From Methanothrix sp. (lineage in GTDB: Archaea; Halobacteriota; Methanosarcinia; Methanotrichales; Methanotrichaceae), in the NCBI GenBank assembly GCA_028679775.1, contig JAJRAX010000194.1:1-12289 (forward strand): a DNA stretch of 12,289 nt. Direction: 5' to 3'. The notes under the pieces are model-generated. The model ran no database searches. It was not told where the DNA came from and saw only the letters and a program-made list of their open reading frames with translations. Within the stretch, counting starts at the first letter, position 1. The number at the start of each line of letters is the position of its first letter. Of the stretch, positions 1-10,283 are shown piece by piece. Position numbers and translations under genes: made by a program.

Positions 1-294
1 ATATCGAATTTCCTGAGCCTGATGCAGCGCAAGAGGTTCGACTACAGCCCAGGGCTGGAAGCGTTGCCGCTGCTGAATCAGGAGATCGCTTCTTTCAAAT
101 ACCACCTGACTTCGTCGGGGCATACCGGCTTTGATGCTGAAGTCGGTGCTCATGACGATCTCATCTGCGCCATCTGCATCCCTCTGATCATCGGCGAGTG
201 GCAATTCCAGGTGCCGCCGGAGTATGACCGCGATGACTCTATTGATCTCTATCGAGACGTTCCGGATATGGGTGTCTACTCGGGCCCGTATTAG
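1..294 (+). CDS. C-terminal fragment of a terminase-like nuclease (partial)
   Basis: The reading frame is open from the first base of the window to a TAG at 292-294, giving about 97 residues. The gene therefore starts to the left, and the ATG at 22 is probably internal. The fragment has the pattern of an amphipathic helix (LLNQEIASF), a strand, a Gly-rich turn, and then GAHDDLICAICIPLI. An HDD followed by a hydrophobic helix is typical of the C-terminal RNase H-like nuclease of large terminase subunits, where the aspartates bind metal. If right, it packages or cuts phage or virus-like DNA and would point to a provirus or its remnant beside the vnf cluster. Only the last domain is visible, no other phage gene is in the window, and the family call rests on one short motif. 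Another RNase H-fold nuclease is possible. Confidence 0.45.
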   Translation: MSNFLSLMQRKRFDYSPGLEALPLLNQEIASFKYHLTSSGHTGFDAEVGAHDDLICAICIPLIIGEWQFQVPPEYDRDDSIDLYRDVPDMGVYSGPY

Positions 295-462
295 GTAGAA
301 CTCCTGCTCGGTTATTGCTGCATCAAGATTCCAAGGCGCTTGCGCGCTAGTCGTTCCGATGGAGCATTGCGCCGGACAAGGGTTCGGCCATTTTCCAGCC
401 TTCCGGGTTCTTTGAAAGTTAATGGATTTTTATCACTCTCTCGCCTGAAAAAGCTCTGTCAC
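295..462. other. non-coding stretch, no feature seen
   Basis: This stretch lies between the terminase-like fragment and the MITE-like element. I see no open frame with a ribosome binding site, no tRNA fold and no convincing terminator. It begins the 723-base gene-free region that ends at vnfH. Confidence 0.5.
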
Positions 463-635
463 ATTTTTGGGTAGTCTACCTTCAATGAGTTGACCGATCC
501 ATTCCAGCCTAGAATGCTGGCAAAAGAAGAGTTGATTGCATTCGATTGGCCCTTCACAAGCGCATCTAGGCAGATGAGTTCTCTTGCTACGTTTTTCATG
601 CCCAACAACTCGTTATCGGTAGACTACCCATTTTT
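463..635. mobile_element. MITE-like element with short terminal inverted repeats
   Basis: GGGTAGTCTACC at 469-480 is matched by its exact reverse complement GGTAGACTACCC at 618-629. The hexamer ATTTTT lies directly outside each copy (463-468 and 630-635), as a target-site duplication would. The 161-bp body has no transposase; it contains a 5-bp hairpin, CCAGC/GCTGG, at 504-520. Caution: each end is itself almost a palindrome (GGTAG-N-CTACC), so the pair can also be read as a direct repeat followed by GAGTTG 6-7 bases later, and ATTTTT is a low-complexity match. A minus-strand frame of 46 codons (599 back to 459) crosses the left end, resembles nothing I recognise, and could be decayed transposase or chance. 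Confidence 0.35.
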
Positions 636-758
636 GAGTTGCTCAAATAAAATGTCATCAGCAACGCCAAATCATGCACCTCTATGTTTTCAAATCGTCA
701 TATAAGTTGAGAAAGTTTAGGTTCGCAGCCATAAATCCTCAGCATGTATCTCAAATGA

Positions 759-767
759 TTAAATATA
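759..767 (+). promoter_or_regulatory. candidate TATA box for vnfH operon
   Basis: TTAAATATA lies in an AT-rich stretch and fits the archaeal TATA pattern. A start about 26 bases from its centre would fall near 789, inside the inverted repeat at 781-798. It is flanked by a short inverted repeat, ATCTC (748-752) and GAGAT (773-777). The resulting leader to vnfH would be about 230 bases, which is long. A weaker AT-rich element near 932-941 (TTCATATTAG) would give a shorter leader. Confidence 0.4.
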
Positions 768-780
768 GTGCCGAGATGTG

Positions 781-798
781 TTCACCTTTGGAGGTGAA
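781..798. promoter_or_regulatory. perfect inverted repeat TTCACC-N6-GGTGAA, candidate operator
   Basis: Six-base arms match perfectly around a six-base spacer (TTTGGA). The centre is about 26 bases after the centre of the candidate TATA box, so a bound protein would cover the transcription start. The NrpR repressor of Methanococcus maripaludis uses an operator of similar geometry (GGAA-N6-TTCC) on nif promoters. The sequence here differs and the arm order is reversed, so the protein is unknown. The right arm also contains GGAGGTGA, an excellent Shine-Dalgarno match without a start codon at normal spacing, so an RNA hairpin is an alternative reading. Confidence 0.45.
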
Positions 799-845
799 TT
801 AAGCACATTTGTTTACCTGAAATAAGAAATACAAACTTGCCTCAA

Positions 846-888
846 AAGGCGGCCACCGCCGCCGGTGCCGCCTTATCAATAAATTGAT
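846..888 (+). other. GC-rich hairpin followed by AT-rich hairpin in vnfH leader
   Basis: AAGGCGGC (846-853) pairs perfectly with GCCGCCTT (867-874). Inside, ACC (855-857) pairs with GGT (864-866) around a six-base loop, giving about 11 bp with one bulged C. Next to it ATCAAT (875-880) pairs with ATTGAT (883-888), realistically as four pairs with a six-base loop. On the minus strand the GC hairpin is followed by TTTTG, so it could also be a terminator for leftward transcription, though no leftward gene is evident. It stands out as very GC-rich in an AT-rich spacer. Confidence 0.45.
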
Positions 889-1002
889 CGCATGAGTTAG
901 ATGGCGGATAACTACTAGCAGCAATTATTAGATTCATATTAGCAAGGAACCGCAAAAAAGCGACTCCGGCCTTTCGCCAAATCACTAGATTTATCAAAAT
1001 AA

Positions 1003-2146
<1,144 letters not shown>

Positions 2147-2147
<1 letters not shown>

Positions 2148-2503
2148 TGAAGGAAATCTTGGCCATTATCCAGATGAACAAGATAGATGCCACCAAAGAA
2201 GCTCTGAATATCATTGGCATACCGTCACTCACCGTCCACATCGTCTACGGACGGGGAAAGCAGCGAGGTTTGAGGATTCCGAATCTATCTCAGCTTGAAG
2301 GGGCCGATCAAATGAGAATGAAGTTCATTCCCAAGAGAATGATCTCCTTAATTGTGAAGGACGGAGACGCGGAGAAGGTCATCAAAACCATCATTGAGGT
2401 GAATCAGACAGGTCAGGTGGGCGACGGGAGGATCTTTGTCAGTCCCATTGATAACGCTGTAAGAGTGCGAACAGGAGAGGAAGGAAACGAGGCCCTCGGA
2501 TAA
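2147..2503 (+). CDS. nifI2: PII-like nitrogenase regulator NifI2
   Basis: A 118-residue partner of NifI1 with the same PII pattern: start MKEILAIIQMNKID, a YGRGKQRG motif around residues 34-41, a longer insert than NifI1 (residues 45-62, rich in charged residues), and the ending VGDGRIFVSP...VRTGEEG. It is expected to form the hetero-oligomer that senses 2-oxoglutarate and inhibits the dinitrogenase. Its ATG shares one base with the nifI1 stop (TAATG), so the two are translationally coupled. A 274-base gap follows before vnfD, much larger than any earlier gap in the operon, which suggests a processing point or a second promoter. Confidence 0.92.
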
Positions 2504-2508
2504 CGTAA

Positions 2509-2554
2509 TTCGATAGCAGCATCTCACATATAGCGATCTGAATCGAAACTTTTG
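2509..2554 (+). terminator. weak inverted repeat with T-run after nifI2
   Basis: TTCGAT (2509-2514) pairs with ATCGAA (2542-2547) and is followed by ACTTTTGGG. The loop of 27 bases is long and the T-run is only four, so this is a weak candidate for partial termination or RNA processing between nifI2 and vnfD. Confidence 0.2.
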
Positions 2555-2629
2555 GGCACAGATGGCTGATCATTTGTTTGCATGATTAGTCGATATGCTC
2601 GAATTTCGGCAAGTCCATTTAGATGCACC

Positions 2630-2706
2630 ACCCGAGGATAAACTCGGAGGGGAAGGGCAGAGACCGACTCCTTAGCGGGAGAGGCCTACGAAGCCGGGCA
2701 TAAGTC
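2630..2706 (+). ncRNA. GC-rich, hairpin-rich island upstream of vnfD
   Basis: Within an AT-rich spacer this stretch is clearly richer in GC and can form three neighbouring hairpins: CCGAG/CTCGG (2632-2636 with 2643-2647, loop GATAAA), CTCC/GGAG (2668-2671 with 2678-2681), and GGC/GCC (2683-2685 with 2693-2695). TAAGTC at 2701-2706 can close against GAC...TTA (2666-2674) in a competing fold. It matches no riboswitch or small RNA I can name. It could be a structured leader of vnfD, a processed RNA, or chance. Confidence 0.3.
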
Positions 2707-2752
2707 ATACTTGTATTGTTTGGATGAATTTCAATCTGTAATTGGAGATACT

Positions 2753-4510
<1,758 letters not shown>

Positions 4511-4528
4511 CCGAATGAAATGCAAGTG

Positions 4529-5977
<1,449 letters not shown>

Positions 5978-6034
5978 GTTGAAACGGTGCGAAAAATGGT
6001 ATTGAATCTATTCCCAAATCAGAAGAGATTGCAC

Positions 6035-6051
6035 AGCCAATCATGGCTTTT
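6035..6051 (+). terminator. short hairpin with T-run between vnfK and vnfE
   Basis: AGCCA (6035-6039) pairs with TGGCT (6044-6048) across a four-base loop and runs directly into TTTT (6048-6051). It is small, but its position could reduce transcription of vnfEN relative to the structural genes. Confidence 0.3.
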
Positions 6052-6056
6052 GGGGT

Positions 6057-6136
6057 GGTATCATGTCTGATTGTGTAGAATTTTGATTAAAGTCGAGCAA
6101 TGGAAGGGAGGTATCATGCCTGATAGCACTGAATTC
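6057..6136 (+). repeat. partial duplication of the vnfE start region
   Basis: GGTATCATG at 6057-6065 recurs exactly at 6110-6118, where it is the vnfE ribosome site and start. Aligned over 27 bases, the copies agree at 20 positions. The upstream copy has its own G-rich ribosome site (6052-6059) and reads MSDCVEF then stops at 6084-6086, compared with MPDSTEF at the start of VnfE. It looks like an old tandem duplication of 53 bases that now leaves a seven-codon leader frame. Confidence 0.5.
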
Positions 6137-7651
6137 TCAAACAGCATAATATTTTACGGACGCTTGAGCGAGCTTTATCGCCTGGCAAAGAATGGCAAAA
6201 TAAAGACCTGCTTGCAAGGCAGTCATACCCGTCACTGCAAGTTCTGGACCGCGATGAAGGTTCTGAGTGGAATTAGGAACTCCATCGTCATCACGCATGG
6301 GCCCAGCGGCTGTGCTTTTGGAGTGAAAAAGGCATACAAGCTGACCAACTGCCGGAATAGCGGATCTCCATACGAGGCTGTAGTGAGTACCAATTTCGAT
6401 GAGCGCAGGATCATTTACGGAGGTGATAAGGAGCTTAGAAGCGCCATCATCGAGGTCGAAAGAAAATATAGTCCAGATATTATTTTCGTGGCTTCCAGCT
6501 GCGCTACTGGAATCATCGGCGACAATATCGATGCTGTGGCTGAGAATGTGAGATCTGAGGTTGATTCAAAGATAATGACCATCCACTGCGAGGGTTTTGC
6601 AGGCGAATACCGCAGTGGGTTTGACCTGGTCTTCTGGAAGATAACCGAGCTTATGGACCCGCCAACTGTAGAGAGCCGGGCGAAGCTATCACATTCCGTG
6701 AACATCGTCGGTGGAAAAATGGGTCCTGAGAGAACAGAAGTGGCCACCGATGTCAAGGAGCTGGTGCGATTGATAGAAGGGCTAGGTGGAGAGGTTCACT
6801 CGGTCATCGCCGGCAATTGCTCCTTAAGCGAACTTAAGCAGGCTCCAAGTGTTGCCGTCAATTGCACTTTATGTCTGGACATTGGTTATGCCATTGGTAC
6901 TGCCATGCGTGAAGAATATGGCACACCGCTCAACTCCACTATTCTTCCCTATGGAATTCAAGCTACGGAACGGTGGCTTGAGGGTGCGGCAAAATATCTG
7001 GGAATGGAAAAAGAAGCCCAGGCCCTGATGAAAAGAGAATACGAGGAGATCAAAGACGAGTTTGAAGAAGCCAAGAGATATATCGTGGGGAAAACGGCGA
7101 TTGTGGAAGGCCATGACGCTATCAAGTCCCTCTCTATTGCTCATATGCTGGAGCGCGACTTCGGGATGCGGGTCATCATCTATAACTTCCATCCCTGGAG
7201 CACTGAGGCCAGGGAGACCAGCATAGATTATCTTCTGGAGACGGGCTTGGACCCTGAAATCTTGATCACCAAAGGCACCCTCGCCTTCGGCAAATATGAA
7301 TCAATGAAACAGACTGAAGAGGAATTGCTGAACTTTCTTGGCGAGCTGGACCCCCAATCGACCGTTTATTTCGGCTCGTCTCTCAGCTTCCCACATATCC
7401 CCTTGGTGGATCTAAATGCGATATTGAATCGGCCCCGTTTTGGTTATCGAGGAGCTTTAAGAGTAGCTAAGTGCATTAAAACTGCTCTTGAATATGGTTT
7501 CCGGCCCAGAAGTTCCTTGATGAAGAGGATAGTTTTTCCAGAAAATGCAGGATTGTCGTCCGCCCAATCCCTGACGCCGAAATTAGCTCAGGATCTACCA
7601 GATTGTACGGTCTATGCGGGACAGAGGAGTGGAAAATGTATGAACAGCTAG
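6116..7651 (+). CDS. vnfE: iron-vanadium cofactor scaffold subunit VnfE
   Basis: NifE-family protein; with VnfN it should form the scaffold on which the iron-sulfur core from NifB matures into the iron-vanadium cofactor. From the ATG at 6116 (AAGGGAGG at 6104-6111 in front) it has 511 residues. A TTG at 6071 in frame would add 15 residues but lacks support. Cluster cysteines appear at Cys41 (HTRHCKFW), Cys66 (THGPSGCAFG) and Cys129 (ASSCATGIIGDN), with the 25- and 63-residue spacing of NifE, and Cys250 (VAVNC) corresponds to the conserved NifE cysteine near the cofactor site. The family usually ends soon after GYRGALRVAKCI (443-454). Here some 45 further residues follow, rich in basic, Ser and Gln residues. 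The end overlaps vnfN by 16 bases. The choice of E over D rests on the absence of cofactor ligands in the VnfD pattern and on position. Confidence 0.88.
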   Translation: MPDSTEFSNSIIFYGRLSELYRLAKNGKIKTCLQGSHTRHCKFWTAMKVLSGIRNSIVITHGPSGCAFGVKKAYKLTNCRNSGSPYEAVVSTNFDERRIIYGGDKELRSAIIEVERKYSPDIIFVASSCATGIIGDNIDAVAENVRSEVDSKIMTIHCEGFAGEYRSGFDLVFWKITELMDPPTVESRAKLSHSVNIVGGKMGPERTEVATDVKELVRLIEGLGGEVHSVIAGNCSLSELKQAPSVAVNCTLCLDIGYAIGTAMREEYGTPLNSTILPYGIQATERWLEGAAKYLGMEKEAQALMKREYEEIKDEFEEAKRYIVGKTAIVEGHDAIKSLSIAHMLERDFGMRVIIYNFHPWSTEARETSIDYLLETGLDPEILITKGTLAFGKYESMKQTEEELLNFLGELDPQSTVYFGSSLSFPHIPLVDLNAILNRPRFGYRGALRVAKCIKTALEYGFRPRSSLMKRIVFPENAGLSSAQSLTPKLAQDLPDCTVYAGQRSGKCMNS

Positions 7652-8985
7652 AATTTGAAAACTGCAAATATAGCAAAGATCCTATCGTTGGATGCGCGCT
7701 TGAAGGAGTTGCCAGTATCGTCGCAGGAATAAGAGATGTGAGCATAGTCATTCATTCTCCTCAAGGATGCGCTGCTACAGTTGCAAGCGCCTATGATCAC
7801 CACGAGATGGATTTTACTAAACGAAAGGTCGCGTGTACCCGCCTCTTCGAATCAGACATCGTTATGGGGGCGTCAGAAAAACTGAAAGATCTGATAAAGC
7901 AGGCCGATGCCACATTCGATTCCAAGGTGATGTTTGTAGTCGGCACCTGCGCGTCCGATATCATCGGCGAAGATCTTGTGGGAATTTGCCACTCCATGCA
8001 GTCTCAGGTTAATGCAAAATTGATACCAGTGATCGCAGGAGGTTTTCACGGCAACAGTTATGATGGTATAGACTTGGGACTGAATGCCCTGCTTCCATTT
8101 GTTCATTGTTTTCCCGACCATAAGATTCCAAACAGCGTTAACATCATTGCTCCGCAGGCAAATTCAAATCCAACATGGTGGGCGGATTTGCAGTGGGTAA
8201 CGGACACTTTGAATATTCTGGGTATAACTGTGCAGACGGTATTATCGCATGATGTCACTCTGAGTGAATTAGATAATGCCTCTTTGGCATCGGCTAATAT
8301 TCTTTTAAGTCATGATGTCGGCTATGAGTTCGCAAAAAGGTTGTGTGAGGCTCTCGGAATTCCTCTGATTCTCTCAGATATTCCCTTGCCTGTTGGACTC
8401 AAAAACACTGCTCGCTGGCTTAATGCGATAGGGTCGTATTTTGACGTAGAAGAACAAGTGGCCGATCTGATCCAAAACGGCGAAGCCATGGTCGTAGATA
8501 TCCTCCGTCGGCGTGGATTGATGATCATTCCTCGATATCGCAACTGCAAGGTCGCTCTATCCGTTGATGCAACCCTTGGCATAGGCCTTGTCAGGATGCT
8601 CTTTGAAGAGCTGGAGATGATTCCTGAGGTTATCTTGTTCCGGTCCGATAGGGAGGAAGCCAGAGCGCTACTTGAAGAGGAATTGAAAAGCCTGGACATC
8701 TCGCCTAAGGTGGCTTTCGGGGTTGATGGGTATCAGATCAAACAGGCTCTGGAGCACTGCAATGTTGATGCCGTCTTAGGGTCGTCCTGGGAGAGATACC
8801 TCTCGGAGGAGGCTGGAATAAAGCTATGCTTTGATCTGCTTTCTCCAACCAACAGGGTCACCTATCTAGATAAAGCGTATTTCGGATATCAGGGAATGCT
8901 CAATATGCTTGAGCAGATAGGCAACGACTGGGAGGTGGCCTTTCGTTCCAAGGAGATTAACTGGACGCAGTATGACACTTCATAA
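7636..8985 (+). CDS. vnfN: iron-vanadium cofactor scaffold subunit VnfN
   Basis: NifN-family partner of VnfE in cofactor assembly. Starting at the ATG at 7636, six bases after GAGGAG (7624-7629), it has 449 residues. An in-frame ATG at 7603 lies deep inside vnfE and has no ribosome site. Cysteines at 20 (PIVGC), 45 (HSPQGCAA) and 105 (VVGTCASDIIGEDL) match the three-ligand pattern of the nitrogenase component 1 superfamily. The sequence is more diverged than the other subunits, and the P-loop-like N-terminal segment differs from bacterial NifN, so the name rests strongly on position after vnfE. It overlaps vnfE by 16 bases and is probably translationally coupled. After its stop comes a gap of 107 bases before the transporter. 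Confidence 0.83.
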   Translation: MYEQLEFENCKYSKDPIVGCALEGVASIVAGIRDVSIVIHSPQGCAATVASAYDHHEMDFTKRKVACTRLFESDIVMGASEKLKDLIKQADATFDSKVMFVVGTCASDIIGEDLVGICHSMQSQVNAKLIPVIAGGFHGNSYDGIDLGLNALLPFVHCFPDHKIPNSVNIIAPQANSNPTWWADLQWVTDTLNILGITVQTVLSHDVTLSELDNASLASANILLSHDVGYEFAKRLCEALGIPLILSDIPLPVGLKNTARWLNAIGSYFDVEEQVADLIQNGEAMVVDILRRRGLMIIPRYRNCKVALSVDATLGIGLVRMLFEELEMIPEVILFRSDREEARALLEEELKSLDISPKVAFGVDGYQIKQALEHCNVDAVLGSSWERYLSEEAGIKLCFDLLSPTNRVTYLDKAYFGYQGMLNMLEQIGNDWEVAFRSKEINWTQYDTS

Positions 8986-9006
8986 AGGAGGTTCATTTAT
9001 AAAATT
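8986..9006 (+). promoter_or_regulatory. TATA-like element and orphan Shine-Dalgarno after vnfN
   Basis: AGGAGGT (8986-8992) touches the vnfN stop but has no ATG, GTG or TTG at usable distance. Immediately after it, TTTATAAAAT (8996-9005) is a good archaeal TATA match that would place a start near 9027 and give the permease a leader of about 65 bases. The transporter may thus have its own promoter. Confidence 0.35.
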
Positions 9007-9038
9007 CCTGGGCTGAATTTAGTAATTAGTGTAAATAC

Positions 9039-9089
9039 ATGGACGATTTTGAAAAAAAAAATGAATTAATTTTCAAGTTGAATGGTTGA
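9039..9089 (+). other. 16-codon mini-ORF before the permease
   Basis: ATG at 9039 reads MDDFEKKNELIFKLNG and stops at 9087-9089, three bases before the permease ATG. It has no clear ribosome site. It could couple translation to the permease, which itself lacks a Shine-Dalgarno, or be chance in an A-rich leader. Confidence 0.2.
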
Positions 9090-9092
9090 ATT

Positions 9093-10283
9093 ATGTGGAC
9101 TCACTGGAGCGAAGAAAAAATCAAAAAATGCCTCAAAAATGGGTCAATTGGCTTGATGCACATATCACTACCAATCAGCTTAATGCTTGCACTGCTGATG
9201 TTTGCGATCTTTTTGACTTCGTTATTCCTTGGAAGATATGACATCGATCCATGCACGGTTGTATTGATCCTGCTGGCAAGACTCGTTGACCTGTTAATAA
9301 GCCTTTTAAGCTGGCCAGCATCTGCATTTATGCCTTGGCAACACGCACTGCCGCCGATCACCAATGCTTTCGCTAGCCTGTTCAGTCTAATGCAATCGCT
9401 GCTGCACCCCATGCGACATACCTGGCCTTCGGTAATGGAGACCGTTATATATGAAGTGCGGCTCCCTCGGTCTTTGATGGCCGTCCTAGTAGGCTCAGGA
9501 CTGGCGATCTCAGGAACAACATTCCAGGGTACTTTCCGAAATCCTCTGGTCTCAGAATCCATCCTGGGTGTATCAGCAGGCGCAGGTGTAGGCGCAGCAC
9601 TGGGCATCTTGCTTGATCAGAATACCTACATCATACAGCTTTTCGCCTTCGGTTTCGGTATGCTTGCAGTGGCCATGACCTTTTTAATCAGTCGGGTGTA
9701 CAAGAGCAATCCCACTCTCGTCCTGGTTCTGGCGGGCATCATTGTAGGGGCCCTATTCTCGGCAATCACGTCTCTTTTTAAATATGTTGCCGATCCATAT
9801 ACCAAGCTTCCGGACATCGTGTTCTGGCTAATGGGATCATTCGCCAAAGTGTCTATGAAGGATGTGTATCTCACTGCACCGATCCTTCTGATAAGCATGC
9901 TTGTCCTGTATCTCATACGGTGGCGTCTGAACGTTTTGTCCATGGGTGATGAGGAAGCCAAAGCGCTTGGCATCGATACAAACAGACTGAGGGCGCTCGT
10001 AATTCTCTGTGCGACTTTTATAACTGCCTCTGCCGTATGCATTAGCGGCCTCATCGGATGGGTGGGTCTTGTTATCCCGCATATTGGCAGGATGCTGGTC
10101 GGGCCCGACCATAAGAACTTGGTGCCGGCATCGATCCTGATCGGTGCGTCATACATGCTGCTGGTTGACATCATCTGTCGCAATCTGACCGCCGGAGAGA
10201 TCCCGGTGAGCATCGTCACCTCCATCGTCGGAGCGCCATTATTTCTGTATTTGTTGAAGAAGAGCAGGGAGAACTGGTCATAA
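9093..10283 (+). CDS. FecCD/BtuC-type ABC importer permease
   Basis: Membrane subunit of a type II ABC importer, the group that carries siderophores, cobalamin, haem and, in the MolBCA system, molybdate or tungstate. The 396 residues exceed the usual 330-350. TM1 is near residues 22-48. Family marks follow: EVRLPR (121-126), SGTTFQGTFRNPLVS (140-154), the coupling helix GDEEAKALGI (285-294) that touches the ATPase, GWVGLVIPHIGR (322-333) and PVSIVTSIVGAPLFLYLL (371-388). About 45 extra residues (63-108), Trp/Pro-rich with one hydrophobic stretch, sit between TM1 and RLPR. No Shine-Dalgarno precedes the ATG; the start could be later, for example Met22. Its position right after vnfN suggests metal supply for the nitrogenase, but the substrate is not shown. 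Confidence 0.9.
   Translation: MWTHWSEEKIKKCLKNGSIGLMHISLPISLMLALLMFAIFLTSLFLGRYDIDPCTVVLILLARLVDLLISLLSWPASAFMPWQHALPPITNAFASLFSLMQSLLHPMRHTWPSVMETVIYEVRLPRSLMAVLVGSGLAISGTTFQGTFRNPLVSESILGVSAGAGVGAALGILLDQNTYIIQLFAFGFGMLAVAMTFLISRVYKSNPTLVLVLAGIIVGALFSAITSLFKYVADPYTKLPDIVFWLMGSFAKVSMKDVYLTAPILLISMLVLYLIRWRLNVLSMGDEEAKALGIDTNRLRALVILCATFITASAVCISGLIGWVGLVIPHIGRMLVGPDHKNLVPASILIGASYMLLVDIICRNLTAGEIPVSIVTSIVGAPLFLYLLKKSRENWS

Noticed and set aside
370..400. tRNA T-arm-like GGGTTCGGCC
   Set aside because: No matching acceptor, D or anticodon arm around it.
469..480. GGTA-type regulator half-sites (GGTAGTCTACC) as nitrogen repressor operators
   Set aside because: The spacing between GGTA and TACC is three, not six, and the sites lie about 300 and 140 bases upstream of the likely vnfH start.
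459..599. 46-codon minus-strand frame inside and across the left end of the MITE-like element
   Set aside because: Not recognised as any transposase; too short and unsupported to call as a gene.
490..705. 71-codon plus-strand frame starting with TTG
   Set aside because: No ribosome site, no recognisable pattern, and it runs across the right end of the MITE-like element.
988..998. TTTATCAAAA as TATA box for vnfH
   Set aside because: It is only about 25 bases from the ATG, which would exclude the TGGAG ribosome site from the transcript.
2630..2706. Molybdenum-cofactor, tungsten or fluoride riboswitch
   Set aside because: I could not match the conserved motifs of these classes; hairpins alone do not support the name.
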